From: Acidimicrobiia bacterium | GTDB taxonomy: Bacteria; Actinomycetota; Acidimicrobiia; Acidimicrobiales; Bin134 | Length of the DNA: 64,000 nt | Direction: 5' to 3' | Assembly (NCBI GenBank): GCA_022826705.1 | Contig: JAJDUJ010000024.1 | Coordinates: 57,195 to 121,194, forward strand | The notes under the pieces: model-generated | Database searches by the model: none | Seen by the model: only the letters and a program-made list of their open reading frames with translations | Told to the model about the DNA's origin: nothing | Position numbers and translations under genes: made by a program | In this document: piece by piece, positions 8,663-17,662 of the stretch | Layout: each line of letters starts with the position of its first letter | Position numbering within the stretch: position 1 is the stretch's first letter

Positions 8663-9192
8663 ACCTGGCCGAACGCATTGTCGCCCTCCATCACGCTCTG
8701 GACGACGCCGACATCCCCCACGCCTTCGGAGGCGCACTGGCCCTGGCATGGTGCACCCAGCAGGCGCGGGCCACCATCGACATCGACGTCAACCTCTTTG
8801 TCGGCCTCGACCGCATCGACCAGGTGCTGACTGCCCTCCCCCCTGAAATAGAGGTGACCACGGACAACCGAGATCAGTTGGAGACCGACGGGCAAAGTCG
8901 ACTCAGGTGGGACACAACCCCAGTCGACATATTCCTCAACACCACCCCGTTCCACGAAGCCGCCGCCGCCCGGGCCCGGATCGAATCGTTTGCCGGTGCC
9001 GACATTCCCTTCCTCGCCTGTCGGGATCTGGCCGTATTCAAGGCGTTCTACAACCGCACTCGAGACTGGGCCGATCTCGAAGAAATGAACGCAGCCGGCA
9101 CCCTCGACCACGAAGCGGTACTGGGCGTGCTCGTTCGCTACCTAGGCGGCGAGGACCAGCGGGTAGCCCGCCTTAGGGCACTCGCCGACTAG
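8659..9192 (+). CDS. AbiEii-like nucleotidyltransferase, probable toxin
   Basis: A 177-residue minimal nucleotidyltransferase. FGGALALAW followed by ATIDIDVNLF matches the GG...TxDxD active site of the DNA polymerase beta-like superfamily, with the Asp pair as metal ligands. TTPVDIFLN supplies the third acidic residue. FLACRDLAVFKAFYNRTRDWADLEEM matches the C-terminal region of AbiEii/MNT-type toxins, which carries the K...R...D-x-x-D pattern. Such toxins transfer nucleotides to tRNA or to proteins. The usual AbiEi antitoxin is replaced here by an XRE-only partner. The toxin role is inferred from family and gene pairing. Confidence 0.78.
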   Translation: MNLAERIVALHHALDDADIPHAFGGALALAWCTQQARATIDIDVNLFVGLDRIDQVLTALPPEIEVTTDNRDQLETDGQSRLRWDTTPVDIFLNTTPFHEAAAARARIESFAGADIPFLACRDLAVFKAFYNRTRDWADLEEMNAAGTLDHEAVLGVLVRYLGGEDQRVARLRALAD

Positions 9193-9209
9193 GGAAGAGA
9201 CACGGCAGA

Positions 9210-10322
9210 TCAAACCCCGTCGAGTGACAGCACCTGGGTTTCGAGTTGGGTGGGCTGTTCGTCGGGGAGCAAATAGCGCCAGAAGACGGTGCCGGTGGGT
9301 GCGCCAGCGGTGTCCAGCCAGTTGGGTACGCCGGGATCGCGATGGGAGAGGATCATGCGGAACGAGCCGTCTGGCTCCAACACGGTTTGACGTCGATTGA
9401 GCGAGACCCGGCGCTGCCGGTACGGAGGGGTCTGGATGAACCGGTTGTTGAGCACAACGTTGGCGAACCGGCAGTTCGGAAACCGACCGCGGATCTCAAG
9501 CGCTTCATCGGGCCCCAGCTCATAGCGGGTCGAACGGTAGGCATTGTCGGCCGCGGCGTATCCGATAGCGCGGTTGCCCTCGTCGAGTGGCGGGTTGGTA
9601 AACCGATTGGGCTCGGGGGACACCCAGTCCAGCGGGATGTCGCGAGGACCAGCGGGCCAGTCCACGGTCACGCTGCGAAGAAACGTGATAACCCTCTGAA
9701 GACCCAGGGCGCAGGCCTCGTCGTCGGGGATGGCTGGAGGTCCGGGATCGACCCTCGGCTCAATGGACAGGGGAACGTGCATGTTCGGGTCGGTTGCCGC
9801 CGGACGATCCCACTCGAAGTAGTGCCGGGTGGTAACGCTGCCTGATTCTGGGGTGAGCGCCAGCCAGTTGTCGGGCTGGGGGTTCTGACTCAGGTGCAGC
9901 TCGTAGCTCCCATCCGAACCCACCTTTATCTCATCGTCGTTGAGCGTGGCCCCCAGCGCCTTCGACATGCCCCCACCGGCTGTCCCGACCTCGACAGTAA
10001 AGGATGTATAAACCGCTCCAGCCAGGTTTCCCCTGATCACGTAGTCGCGCTCGGGATCGATCACCGAGCCGTAGTAGATGGCATCTGGATTGTCGCCCAA
10101 GAGCTTCTTGGTGGGCGAGAACCACCGGTAGAACCACGGCCGGGCCGGATCAGCCTGCGACCAGAACTCCAGGGCGTGCTGCAGTGAGTTGAGCGCGAAT
10201 ATCCGCGCTTCGGCCCTTTCGTCCGGACTGGGCATCATTCTGTCTTCGCGCCACCAATCCTGTTCGATCTCAGCCATCAACTCCACGAGCTCTTCCCACA
10301 CCTGTCCCGATCGGTCAGTCAC
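9210..10322 (-). CDS. DUF1214-type conserved protein
   Basis: A 370-residue homologue of the proteins at 6437-7516 and 51493-52677. Shared features are NPDAIYYGSVIDPERDYVI, the LGPDEALEI segment, and the C-terminal DPGVPNWLDTAG motif followed by FWRYLLPDEQP. There is no signal peptide. It starts with GTG, with AGGAG 6 bases upstream. It lies 46 bases downstream of a SnoaL-like gene on the same strand, so the two may be cotranscribed. No reaction is known for the family. The conserved tryptophans and acidic residues suggest a beta-rich binding fold. Confidence 0.65.
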   Translation of the reverse strand: MTDRSGQVWEELVELMAEIEQDWWREDRMMPSPDERAEARIFALNSLQHALEFWSQADPARPWFYRWFSPTKKLLGDNPDAIYYGSVIDPERDYVIRGNLAGAVYTSFTVEVGTAGGGMSKALGATLNDDEIKVGSDGSYELHLSQNPQPDNWLALTPESGSVTTRHYFEWDRPAATDPNMHVPLSIEPRVDPGPPAIPDDEACALGLQRVITFLRSVTVDWPAGPRDIPLDWVSPEPNRFTNPPLDEGNRAIGYAAADNAYRSTRYELGPDEALEIRGRFPNCRFANVVLNNRFIQTPPYRQRRVSLNRRQTVLEPDGSFRMILSHRDPGVPNWLDTAGAPTGTVFWRYLLPDEQPTQLETQVLSLDGV

Positions 10323-10368
10323 TTGAGTCTCCTTCTCTTGGCAGTTGGTTCCAGCTATTCATAATCGA

Positions 10369-10800
10369 TCAATGGTCGGGGTCCAGCAGCGGGCCGAAGG
10401 CGGCGGCGCACCTTTGGGAGTCGTAGAACTCCCGGAAGCGGCTGATGAGGCCGTCCTGTATCTCCACCAGCGTGATGTAGCTGTTCTGATACTGCTCCCC
10501 TGAGCCGAGCATGTGGCCATCGCTGTCGTACTCAACCAGGAAGCGATCAGGGTCGATGAGCTCGTAGATCTCTGTGATGTGGAAGGCCATGCTCACCAGG
10601 CCGTAAGAGGTGGACAGCCGGTCGTACACCTCCTGCTTGCCAGCGGTGCGTGACGGCTTGCCGGTGAACGAGAAAGGCGCCTCGAAGACAATCTCGTCGT
10701 GCCAGTACTGCGCCAGCGCATCCACATCGCCCGTGGCAATCAGCTCGAAATACGCCCTAATCCGATTGAGATTGGCCGCTCGCCGCGTGTCTTGGTCCAC
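10369..10800 (-). CDS. SnoaL/NTF2-like protein
   Basis: A 143-residue small alpha+beta barrel of the NTF2/SnoaL superfamily: N-terminal helix (NLNRIRAYFELIATGDVDAL), then YWHDEIVFEAPF, and a C-terminal strand with GLISRFREFYD. Members are ketosteroid isomerase-like enzymes, polyketide cyclases or non-enzymatic binding proteins. An internal acidic residue in DEIVFE could act as a base, but the specific KSI residues cannot be assigned. It starts with GTG. TAGATT lies 6 bases before the start, so a leaderless transcript is plausible. It is divergent from the epimerase-Ddn fusion gene and upstream of DUF1214. Confidence 0.75.
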   Translation of the reverse strand: MDQDTRRAANLNRIRAYFELIATGDVDALAQYWHDEIVFEAPFSFTGKPSRTAGKQEVYDRLSTSYGLVSMAFHITEIYELIDPDRFLVEYDSDGHMLGSGEQYQNSYITLVEIQDGLISRFREFYDSQRCAAAFGPLLDPDH

Positions 10801-10839
10801 CAGCGGAATCTAACCCACTGGCTACTAGGGTGGATTTCT

Positions 10840-12366
10840 GTGCGCGTGATGGTGACGGGGGCAACAGGGTTTATCGGCGGACACACCGCAGCGCGCGCCA
10901 TTGCCGCTGGTCACGAGGTTTGTGCCCTAGTGAGGTCGCCCGAGAAGCTAGAGAGCCTCCAGAAGTCATTCGATCTGCCCGCCATCGACTACGTCGTGGG
11001 CGATATGACCGACCCAGATGCGGTGGCAGCGGCTCTCGAGGGCGCCGATGCGGTGATTCACTGCGCCGCAGTCGTGTCACTCGACGCGCGGGGCAACGCC
11101 CCAGGTATCGAGAACAGCATCGCCGGAGCCCGGCTTGTGCTCCACAAGGCCCACGAAATGGACCTAGACCCGATCATCCACCTCTCCAGTGTGGCCGCCC
11201 TGTTTGAGCCCGGTGCTGGCTCCCTCACGGTTGACCACCCGCCTTCTTCAGCCGGATACACGTACGGCCAAGCCAAAGCCGACGCGGAGATGGTGGCCCG
11301 GAAGCTCCAGGCCGATGGTGCTCCTTTGGCGATTGTGTATCCGAGCGCAGTGATCGGGCCGCCCGCGGGCTCGGCCTTCGGCGAGGCCAGCGAAGACATG
11401 GCCCGATTCACGGCAACCGGCATCATTCCCACCCGAAGGGCCGCGGTGGCGATCTCCGATGTCCGAGACATGGCCTCGCTCCTCGTGGCGCTGCTCGAAC
11501 CGGGCCATGGGCCCCGCCGAATCATGTGTGGCGGTCATTTGGTTGACATGAACGACTTTGCCCGCATCCACCGCGACATCACGGGTCGAAGATTCCCCAT
11601 GATGCCGCTTCCTCCTTCGGCGCTCCGAGGGATTGGCCGAGTGGCTGATTCAATCCGGCGTGTCGTGCCGATCAATGCGGCGATGAACCGATTCAGCATG
11701 AGCGTGCTCACCCAATGGGAGGGATCAGAAGACAGCGATCTCTCCGTGTACGGGATTGAGTGCCGCGATATTGAAGAGACGTTCGCCGACAGCCTGGCTG
11801 CCTGGCACAAAGCCGGCCTCCTCTCCAACCGCCAGATAGGCAAGGCACTCCCCTCCCCTGACCCCAGCGCGGCTCCAGCACCGCCCAAGGGGTTCCGGAT
11901 GCCGCCCCGCGTGGTGCTGTCGCGGCCCTTCAGGACCCTCGGCCCCCTCGTTGTCCCGCGGGTCCACCGAGCGATCAACCGCCTCACCCGAGGCCGTACT
12001 CTGCTCGATTCCGCCGCTCAGCCGATGCTCATGCTCTTCACCACAGGCGCCAAGTCTGGCCTGACCAGGGAGACGCCGCTCGGCGCGGTGCCCCTGGAGG
12101 AAGGTCGCTTCTTGGTGGTAGGCAGCAACTTCGCCCGCGGAGATCATCCCGCGTGGACGGCAAACCTGTTGGCCAACCCCGATGCCCAGATCCTGTTCCG
12201 CGGTCAGCGGATACCCGTAAGAGCTCGGCTCCTCACCGGCACCGAGCGTGACTCAAGATGGGAAACCGCGGTGGCCTGGTATCCGCTTTGGACCGAATAC
12301 GACGCCGTGACCGAACGCGAGTTACGCCTGTTCGAGCTTGAGCCCATCGCCGACAACAGCGGCTGA
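10840..12366 (+). CDS. Fusion: NAD(P)-dependent epimerase/dehydratase plus Ddn-type F420 oxidoreductase
   Basis: A 508-residue two-domain protein. Residues 1-340 are an atypical SDR: GATGFIGGH nucleotide loop at the N-terminus, VIHCAAVVS, and YTYGQAK as the Tyr-x3-Lys pair. This resembles the 3-beta-hydroxysteroid dehydrogenase and dihydroflavonol reductase type. Residues 354-508 match the deazaflavin (F420)-dependent nitroreductase family: TTGAKSGLTRETPLGAV, then VGSNFARGDHPAWTANLLANPDA, then VRARLLTG and a closing ELEP. GTG 10840 is chosen because it directly precedes the dinucleotide-binding motif; ATG 10849 is possible. The fusion could channel a product between a nicotinamide step and an F420 step, which is inference. 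Confidence 0.85.
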   Translation: MRVMVTGATGFIGGHTAARAIAAGHEVCALVRSPEKLESLQKSFDLPAIDYVVGDMTDPDAVAAALEGADAVIHCAAVVSLDARGNAPGIENSIAGARLVLHKAHEMDLDPIIHLSSVAALFEPGAGSLTVDHPPSSAGYTYGQAKADAEMVARKLQADGAPLAIVYPSAVIGPPAGSAFGEASEDMARFTATGIIPTRRAAVAISDVRDMASLLVALLEPGHGPRRIMCGGHLVDMNDFARIHRDITGRRFPMMPLPPSALRGIGRVADSIRRVVPINAAMNRFSMSVLTQWEGSEDSDLSVYGIECRDIEETFADSLAAWHKAGLLSNRQIGKALPSPDPSAAPAPPKGFRMPPRVVLSRPFRTLGPLVVPRVHRAINRLTRGRTLLDSAAQPMLMLFTTGAKSGLTRETPLGAVPLEEGRFLVVGSNFARGDHPAWTANLLANPDAQILFRGQRIPVRARLLTGTERDSRWETAVAWYPLWTEYDAVTERELRLFELEPIADNSG

Positions 12367-12408
12367 AGGGCTGATTGAACCTTCTGAAGCCGTCGCCGGT
12401 GTAGCTCT

Positions 12409-13620
12409 CTAGCGACCAGTCGGGGTGAAGGTAAGCGGCATGGACTTGGGCGCCCGGGTGAACACCCCCTCAGGCGTGGGCGCCACGCCGTCGAATGCAA
12501 CGTCATCCATGGCGTCGAGCAGTTGGTTGGTGGCGATGTCTACTTCGGTCTTGGCCAGCATCGCTCCGATGCAGAAGTGCCGGCCCAAGCAGAAGCCGGT
12601 GTGATTGGCCGCCCCAGAGAACGCTTTGGACACGTCCAAGTCGTCTCGGAAGATGTCGAAGGTGTCGGGATCGGCGTAGTGGCGGGGATCGCGGTTGGCA
12701 CCGGCGATGAGGCAAGTCACCGTCGAACCGGCCGGGATGGTCACCCCGTGCATCTCCACGTCTACTTCGGGCTGGCGCATGATCATCTGCACCGGCGGCG
12801 AGTGCCGCAGCGTCTCGGCGAAGGCGTTGTCGATGAGGCTGCGATCTTCACGAACGGCCTGGAGCTGGTCGGGGTTGGCGATCAGGTTCATCATCATGTT
12901 GGCCATGGCTTTGTCGGTGGTCTCTCCCCCGGCCACCAGCAGCAGCGACACGAACGCCTTGATCTCCAGATCGGTCATCTGCTCGCCGTCGATGATGGCA
13001 GTACACAGGGTGCTGAGCAGGTCGTCGCCGGGGTTGGCCCGACGCTCGGCGATGATCGGCATCATGTAGGCCTCGAGCTCGTCTTTGGTCTGTAGCCCCT
13101 GGGCCATGACCTCCTCGTCCCCGGTGAGGTTGCTCAGGAACATCATGATCGAGTGGTACCACTTCTGGAAGCGCTCGTGGTCCGACTTGTCCAAGCCCAG
13201 CATGTCGACGATCACGTTGATTGGGAAGCGGATGGAGAACTGGTCGACGAGGTCGACCTTGCCGTCGTGGCGGAAGCCGTCGATGAGTTCGCGGGCGTTG
13301 GCCTCGATGACCGGGACGAACTTGGCCGTCAACTCGCTGCCCCGGAACGCGGGCGCGATCAGATTCCGGTGCGCTGAGTGATCGCGGCCCTCCATCTGGA
13401 GGATTGTCCGGCCGTGAACGGGCTCCAGTTGCCACTCATAGTTTTTGGAGGTGAACGCCTTGTCCTTGAAGGCCCGTTCGACGTCGTCATAGCGCGAGAT
13501 CAGCCAGGCTTCAGTCGCCTCGTGGTACACCACCGGGTATTCCTCCCGCATGACCTCCAGCACGGCATTGGGGTCCTCAAAAAACGTCGGCGACAAGATG
13601 TCGGGTTCGATGGCAGCCAC
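12409..13620 (-). CDS. Cytochrome P450
   Basis: A 403-residue P450. The heme loop FCLGRHFCIG gives Cys350 as the iron ligand. The I-helix reads LLVAGGETTDKA, and ExxR lies in AETLRHSPP. The GTG at 13620 has AGGAGG 4 bases upstream; a longer frame reaching 13824 has no supporting site. Convergent with the fusion gene at 10840, and divergent from the CoA-transferase at 13796 across a 175-base gap that must hold both promoters. No redox partner is encoded beside it. Sequence differs clearly from the other two P450s in the window, so these are not recent duplicates. Confidence 0.93.
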   Translation of the reverse strand: MAAIEPDILSPTFFEDPNAVLEVMREEYPVVYHEATEAWLISRYDDVERAFKDKAFTSKNYEWQLEPVHGRTILQMEGRDHSAHRNLIAPAFRGSELTAKFVPVIEANARELIDGFRHDGKVDLVDQFSIRFPINVIVDMLGLDKSDHERFQKWYHSIMMFLSNLTGDEEVMAQGLQTKDELEAYMMPIIAERRANPGDDLLSTLCTAIIDGEQMTDLEIKAFVSLLLVAGGETTDKAMANMMMNLIANPDQLQAVREDRSLIDNAFAETLRHSPPVQMIMRQPEVDVEMHGVTIPAGSTVTCLIAGANRDPRHYADPDTFDIFRDDLDVSKAFSGAANHTGFCLGRHFCIGAMLAKTEVDIATNQLLDAMDDVAFDGVAPTPEGVFTRAPKSMPLTFTPTGR

Positions 13621-13795
13621 AGGTCCTCCTTCAACGCCGGTACCTGTTGGATGCGCCCGAAGGGTAGTGGCTTGGCCCAACTGCCTCAATCGACGCCCGA
13701 GGTGAGACTCGATCATTGTCCATGTGGAATCATCACGGTCGGCGAGTGGGTGGGCCGGGCTAGTTGCTGGAGGGGCCTGCCGGTCAGGAGGCCAG

Positions 13796-15007
13796 ATGAA
13801 CGACGATGTGTTCGCAGGAGTCAAGGTCGTGGAATTGGCCCAGTGGGTGTTCGTGCCAGTGGCGGGAGCGATTCTGGCCGACTGGGGGGCCGATGTGGTG
13901 CGGGTCGAGCGGCTTGAGGGCGATGCCTATCGGGGCCTGGCCACACAGGGAATCGGAACCGAGCGGGCCGGAGTGAACCTATCGATCGCACTGGCCAATC
14001 GGGGCAAGCGCTCCATTGCCATCGATGTACAGCAAGCAGAGGGCATGGCCGTTTTGCTCGAGCTTCTTGAAGACGCCGACGTCTTCCTCACCAACCTCCG
14101 GCCCAGTGCGCTGGAACGCCTCGGGCTTGATGCCGGCACCGTGCGGGAGCGATTTCCCCACCTGGTTTATGGCCGCGGCCACGGCTTCGGCGTAAGGGGT
14201 CCCGACGCAGACCTGCCCGGCTACGACTCTTCCGCCTACTTCGCCCGAGGCGGACTCGCCCACGTCTTGTCGCCCCCAGATCTGGACTATCCGGTCACCC
14301 AGAGGGGCGCCATGGGCGACCGCAGCGGCGCAATGGCGCTGGCCTTTGGCATCGCTGGCGCTCTGCTGCGCCGCCACCGCACCGGAGATGGGTCGGTGGT
14401 CGACGTGAGTCTTCTCGCCACCGCAATGTGGACGCTGTCATCGGATTTGTTGGCGGCCCTGAACGGCGGTGAAGTGTCTCGGGAGGCCACCCGCGGCGCC
14501 TTCTTCAACCCGCTGACCGGCACCTACCGCACCAAAGACAACCGCCACGTGTCACTGGTGTTCCTTCAACCCGACCGCCATTGGGCCGATCTCTGTCATG
14601 CCTTAGATCGCCCCGACCTTGCTGACGATCCCCGTTTCGCAGATATAAGGGTCCGAGCAGAGAATTGCGAAGCATGCCTGGCGGAACTTGACGCCGAGTT
14701 CGGCAAGCGGAGCTTTGGAGAATGCAAAGCGCTCCTGAGCCGCATTGATGCGCCTTGGGCCCCAGTCCAGTCCGTCGAGGAACTGGTCGACGATCCACAG
14801 GTTTTGGCCAACGACTATGTCGGCGAGGTCCGGGTTGACAGCGGCGAGTCGTACACGCTGCCCGCCGTACCGGTGCAATTCGACGAGCAGCCCCCACCTT
14901 TGCGGCGGGCACCAGAGCATGGGGAGCACACCGAAGCCGTCTTGTTGGAGTTGGGCCGCAGCTGGGACGACATCCAGACACTTAAGGCCGCGGGAGTCAT
15001 CCCCTGA
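13796..15007 (+). CDS. CaiB/BaiF-family CoA-transferase (family III)
   Basis: A 403-residue enzyme that moves CoA between carboxylic acids through an aspartyl-CoA intermediate. [28 protein letters not shown] is the N-terminal Rossmann signature of the family. [11 protein letters not shown] follows, and GAMGDRSGA contains Asp175, which aligns with the catalytic aspartate (Asp169 of formyl-CoA transferase). AGGAGG 4 bases before ATG supports the start. It stands between a divergent P450 and a convergent epimerase, so it appears monocistronic. Substrate unknown; carnitine, bile acid, aryl-succinate or 2-methylacyl substrates are known in the family. Confidence 0.92.
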   Translation: MNDDVFAGVKVVELAQWVFVPVAGAILADWGADVVRVERLEGDAYRGLATQGIGTERAGVNLSIALANRGKRSIAIDVQQAEGMAVLLELLEDADVFLTNLRPSALERLGLDAGTVRERFPHLVYGRGHGFGVRGPDADLPGYDSSAYFARGGLAHVLSPPDLDYPVTQRGAMGDRSGAMALAFGIAGALLRRHRTGDGSVVDVSLLATAMWTLSSDLLAALNGGEVSREATRGAFFNPLTGTYRTKDNRHVSLVFLQPDRHWADLCHALDRPDLADDPRFADIRVRAENCEACLAELDAEFGKRSFGECKALLSRIDAPWAPVQSVEELVDDPQVLANDYVGEVRVDSGESYTLPAVPVQFDEQPPPLRRAPEHGEHTEAVLLELGRSWDDIQTLKAAGVIP

Positions 15008-15087
15008 ATTCCGATCGTGAGCTGAACCAATTCCTGCTGGAAGCCGTCATCGACGGAGCCAGCTAGGGAACTCCGAGGGGCTGTCGA

Positions 15088-15981
15088 TCAGGCGGGGTTG
15101 TTCAGAACTAGACGCCGGATGCCGTCTTGCCAGCTCACCAGGCGATCGGGGCGCAAAGCCTCGATGCGGCTGGTGTCCATGACGGTGCTGGGGATGGCGT
15201 TCTCAGACTCGACGATCTGGGGCGGGCCGCAGCCGTCAATCTCAGCCATGAACTCGCACCACTCGGCCACCGACACCAGTCCGGGGCTGGCCCAGTTCAA
15301 AGTGGTGGCGGGAACCGAGGCCTGATCGAGCAGCACCGGGATGTCGGCAACGATGTCTTCGTCGTGGTTGAGGTTGTAGCGGGCGCCATCGGTATGGACT
15401 TCTATGGCCATGCCCGCCCGCATCATCAGCAGGTGGAACAGCGGCCATCCATTGGTGTCGCCGTAGGGCACGTTCAGCCGAGCGATCACCGTGGGCAGGT
15501 TGAATTCCCGGGCCGCGAATCGGGCCACCGACTCCGAGGCAATCTTGGAGATCGAATACGTCGGCATCATGTGGGCGTGATGGTTCCCATGGGGGCTGTC
15601 CTCGGTGAACGGCTCGCCGCCGCTGGGCTGATAAACCGCCCCCGAAGAGCAGTGCAGAAACGCCTCCGCGTCACGGAAATGGCTCATCAGGTGACCGGTG
15701 GCCTCCGAGCACACCGCCAAGTCGGTCTTCCAGTCGCCGGTCTTGATCACCGCCAGGTTCACCACCGCATCCACGTCGCGAGGCACGCCTGAGAAGTCTG
15801 CGTTCACAAAGTCGACCGCGATGCACTCCACTCCCCCGGCCTCGAGATCAGCCCAGGCAGCAGGGTCTGAGAACCGGGCCAGCGCGATCACACGATTGTC
15901 GGCGGCCAGGGTCTTGCACAGCGGCGGCCCCACCATCCCCGTCGGCCCCGTCACCACAATGGTCTTGTTCCGCAACTCCAC
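15088..15981 (-). CDS. NAD-dependent epimerase/dehydratase family protein
   Basis: A 297-residue extended SDR. TGPTGMVGPPL at the N-terminus is the dinucleotide loop (TGxxGxxG). AVVNLAVIKTG follows, then HCSSGAVYQPSG with the active-site serine, and YSISKIASE carries the Tyr-x3-Lys pair. It starts with GTG preceded by AGGAG at 6 bases. The family includes sugar-nucleotide epimerases and ketone or aldehyde reductases. No sugar-pathway genes are near, so a reductase role in the local catabolic setting is as likely as sugar chemistry. Confidence 0.88.
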   Translation of the reverse strand: MELRNKTIVVTGPTGMVGPPLCKTLAADNRVIALARFSDPAAWADLEAGGVECIAVDFVNADFSGVPRDVDAVVNLAVIKTGDWKTDLAVCSEATGHLMSHFRDAEAFLHCSSGAVYQPSGGEPFTEDSPHGNHHAHMMPTYSISKIASESVARFAAREFNLPTVIARLNVPYGDTNGWPLFHLLMMRAGMAIEVHTDGARYNLNHDEDIVADIPVLLDQASVPATTLNWASPGLVSVAEWCEFMAEIDGCGPPQIVESENAIPSTVMDTSRIEALRPDRLVSWQDGIRRLVLNNPA

Positions 15982-16077
15982 AATGGGCTCCTTTGCAGCC
16001 TGATGGGCTCAAACTAATCCCCGACCCGTTGGGGCGACACCCCAAGAAGCTCCAATCGGATTCTGACCAGGAGCGTG

Positions 16078-16105
16078 TTGGCAAACTTTGCCAAGACGCT
16101 AGACT
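16078..16105 (+). promoter_or_regulatory. parDE promoter with overlapping 17-bp palindrome
   Basis: TTGGCAAA, one C, then TTTGCCAA (16078-16094) form a perfect palindrome. TTGGCA at 16078-16083 also serves as a good -35. After a 16-base spacer, TAGACT (16100-16105) fits a -10. The antitoxin ATG is only 7 bases further on, so transcription would start at or near the ATG and the mRNA would be leaderless. A repressor bound to the palindrome would cover the -35, the expected layout for ParD autoregulation. Confidence 0.7.
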
Positions 16106-16112
16106 CTGGGGT

Positions 16113-16346
16113 ATGGCCACGATGAACGTGTCGCTTCCCGACGACCTCAAGAGCTTTGTCGATTCTCAGGTCAACCACGGCAACTACGGATCAACCAGCG
16201 AGTACATACGGGATCTGATCCGCCACGACTACGACCGCGGCCAACTTCGAGACGCGCTCCTCGATGGTGCCCGCTCCCCCATCACCACCGAAGCCGACAC
16301 TGCATACTTAGAATCACTCCGAGACCAAGCACAGGCCAACACCTAG
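16113..16346 (+). CDS. ParD-like ribbon-helix-helix antitoxin
   Basis: A 77-residue antitoxin. MNVSLPDDLKSFVDSQV is the N-terminal ribbon plus first helix, then GNYGSTSEYIRDLIR is the second helix with the conserved Gly-x-x-S-x-x-E-Y-I-R pattern of ParD proteins. The C-terminal tail (about residues 45-77) would wrap the toxin. ATG 16113 is chosen because longer frames upstream run through the promoter palindrome. The toxin gene begins 3 bases after its stop. Confidence 0.9.
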   Translation: MATMNVSLPDDLKSFVDSQVNHGNYGSTSEYIRDLIRHDYDRGQLRDALLDGARSPITTEADTAYLESLRDQAQANT

Positions 16347-16349
16347 CCC

Positions 16350-16670
16350 GTGCAAGTCCACCTCCGCGCCCTCGCTGCCAACGACGTCGAGGCCGCGGTG
16401 GCCTACTACCGCGAGGAAGCCGGTCCTGACGCCGCACTCAATTTCGTAGACGCGCTAGAAGCCGCGATAAACCACCTTCAGCAGCATCCATTCACCGGGT
16501 CGCTCCGATTCGCATTCGAACTAGAGATCCCAGAGCTTCGGAACTGGCCCCTACAGAAATTCCCCTACCTCATCTTCTACGTGGCCACCGACAACCGCAT
16601 CGATATCTGGCGCATCCTGCACGCCCGACGAGACATCCCCGCCCACCTCTCCCCGCCCACACTCGCGTGA
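16350..16670 (+). CDS. ParE/RelE-superfamily toxin
   Basis: A 106-residue toxin. The N-terminal helix pair contains NDVEAAVAYYREEAGPDAALNFVDALEAA, followed by HPFTGSLRF, the strand NWPLQKFPYLIFYVATDNR and the C-terminal strand RILHARRDI. All are hallmarks of ParE. ParE proteins poison DNA gyrase, whereas RelE relatives cleave mRNA; the ribosome-type catalytic set is not evident here, which favours ParE. It starts with GTG 3 bases after the antitoxin stop, so the two form one operon. Confidence 0.88.
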   Translation: MQVHLRALAANDVEAAVAYYREEAGPDAALNFVDALEAAINHLQQHPFTGSLRFAFELEIPELRNWPLQKFPYLIFYVATDNRIDIWRILHARRDIPAHLSPPTLA

Positions 16671-16989
16671 TCCTCCATCCGATGCCTTCGCCCGCGAGGC
16701 CATGCGGTTCAACAACGCAGGCGATACCCCCGGCTCACCCACTTCGGCCGCCTGCCATCACCGTAAGGAGGGAGCGAGCACATTTCTTTTTCGAGTAAGG
16801 AGTTTGAGGCCAAAATCCAAATGGCCGTACCTCAGTTTCACAGACGGGGTTGGCGTGATGGCGGGGCTGACGACGGACCGCGGGTTCCTCGACGAGACCC
16901 TCATGTCGACTCGCGCGTACCTCCAGCTCAACACCGCGTGACCTCAGCTGCGGGATCCCCGAGCGGGTCGCTGCAGCCGGCGGGGTTTC
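16671..16989. other. 319-base interval with no supported gene
   Basis: Lies between the ParE toxin and the TetR gene. A 79-codon open frame on the plus strand (16702-16941) has no recognisable domain, mixed composition and no convincing ribosome site at its start. GGAGGGAGC near 16770 is not followed by a good frame. The interval may hold decayed sequence and a terminator for the flanking convergent genes, but I see no clear hairpin. Confidence 0.5.
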
Positions 16990-17562
16990 TCAGCGCCCCT
17001 GAAGTACTACGGCCACGGCTGCGGCGATGTCGTCGGCGTGTCCGGCCTCGGGAGTGTGTTTCTCTGCGAGAGGAACGAGGGCAGGTAGCCCCGTGAGCCA
17101 CTTCGCTGCGATCGAGTACGTCTGAAGCAGCACGTCCGCGGCGGCGGTCATCGATATGGCGCGAGCCTCAGCGATGCTCACGAGCTTGGCTTCGAGCATC
17201 TCGATTTCCGCGTCGCTCGGGGCCGGCCTCTCCAGTCGGCGCCACGAGTCGAGGCGAAGGTCTCGCGGGTTTCTTGCGAAGTACTGGTGCAGCGCAGCGG
17301 CGTAGCTCGGAAGCTCGTAGGGATCGAACGGAACTTCATCGTTGACCCGCTGAACCATCTCCGCGATCACGGCGTCGAAGAGATCCGACTTGCTACCGAA
17401 GTAGTCGTAGATCCGTTCCTTGTTCGCCGACGCAAGGTCGGCGATCCGGTTGACGCGGCCCCCGGAGAAGCCATGGGTTGCAAACTCGGCGGTCGCAACG
17501 TCGAGCAGCCGTTGTCGTGTAGACGGAGATCCCTGGTTCACGGCATTCACAGTGCGGACCAT
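16990..17562 (-). CDS. TetR-family transcriptional regulator
   Basis: A 190-residue regulator. The N-terminal HTH spans about residues 12-60: TRQRLLDVATAEFATHGFSG, then VNRIADLASANKERIYDYFGSKSDLF, where IYDYFGSKSDLF is the recognition-helix end typical of TetR. The C-terminal domain (60-190) is a helical ligand and dimer domain resembling the TetR_C families. ATG 17562 is preferred over upstream in-frame starts, which would run through the intergenic operator. It is divergent from the SRPBCC gene at 17663, which is its most likely target together with itself. Confidence 0.9.
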   Translation of the reverse strand: MVRTVNAVNQGSPSTRQRLLDVATAEFATHGFSGGRVNRIADLASANKERIYDYFGSKSDLFDAVIAEMVQRVNDEVPFDPYELPSYAAALHQYFARNPRDLRLDSWRRLERPAPSDAEIEMLEAKLVSIAEARAISMTAAADVLLQTYSIAAKWLTGLPALVPLAEKHTPEAGHADDIAAAVAVVLQGR

Positions 17563-17594
17563 TTTCGCAGGGAAGGGCGCCGCGTTGCTACCCA

Positions 17595-17608
17595 ACCAAC
17601 GGGTTGGT
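17595..17608. promoter_or_regulatory. Probable TetR operator
   Basis: ACCAAC-GG-GTTGGT, a perfect 6-bp dyad in the 100-base gap between the divergent TetR and SRPBCC genes. Flanking bases extend partial symmetry (CTACC on the left, GGTAG on the right). The ACCAAC/GTTGGT half-site is common for actinobacterial TetR regulators. Binding is inferred. Confidence 0.65.
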
Positions 17609-17662
17609 AGCTTAGTGTCGGAAGTGAATGTTGCGGTGTCGCGATCGGGAGGACTGTCGACA

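Noticed and set aside
16702..16941. Possible 79-residue gene
   Set aside because: No domain, no ribosome site and no supporting neighbour arrangement.
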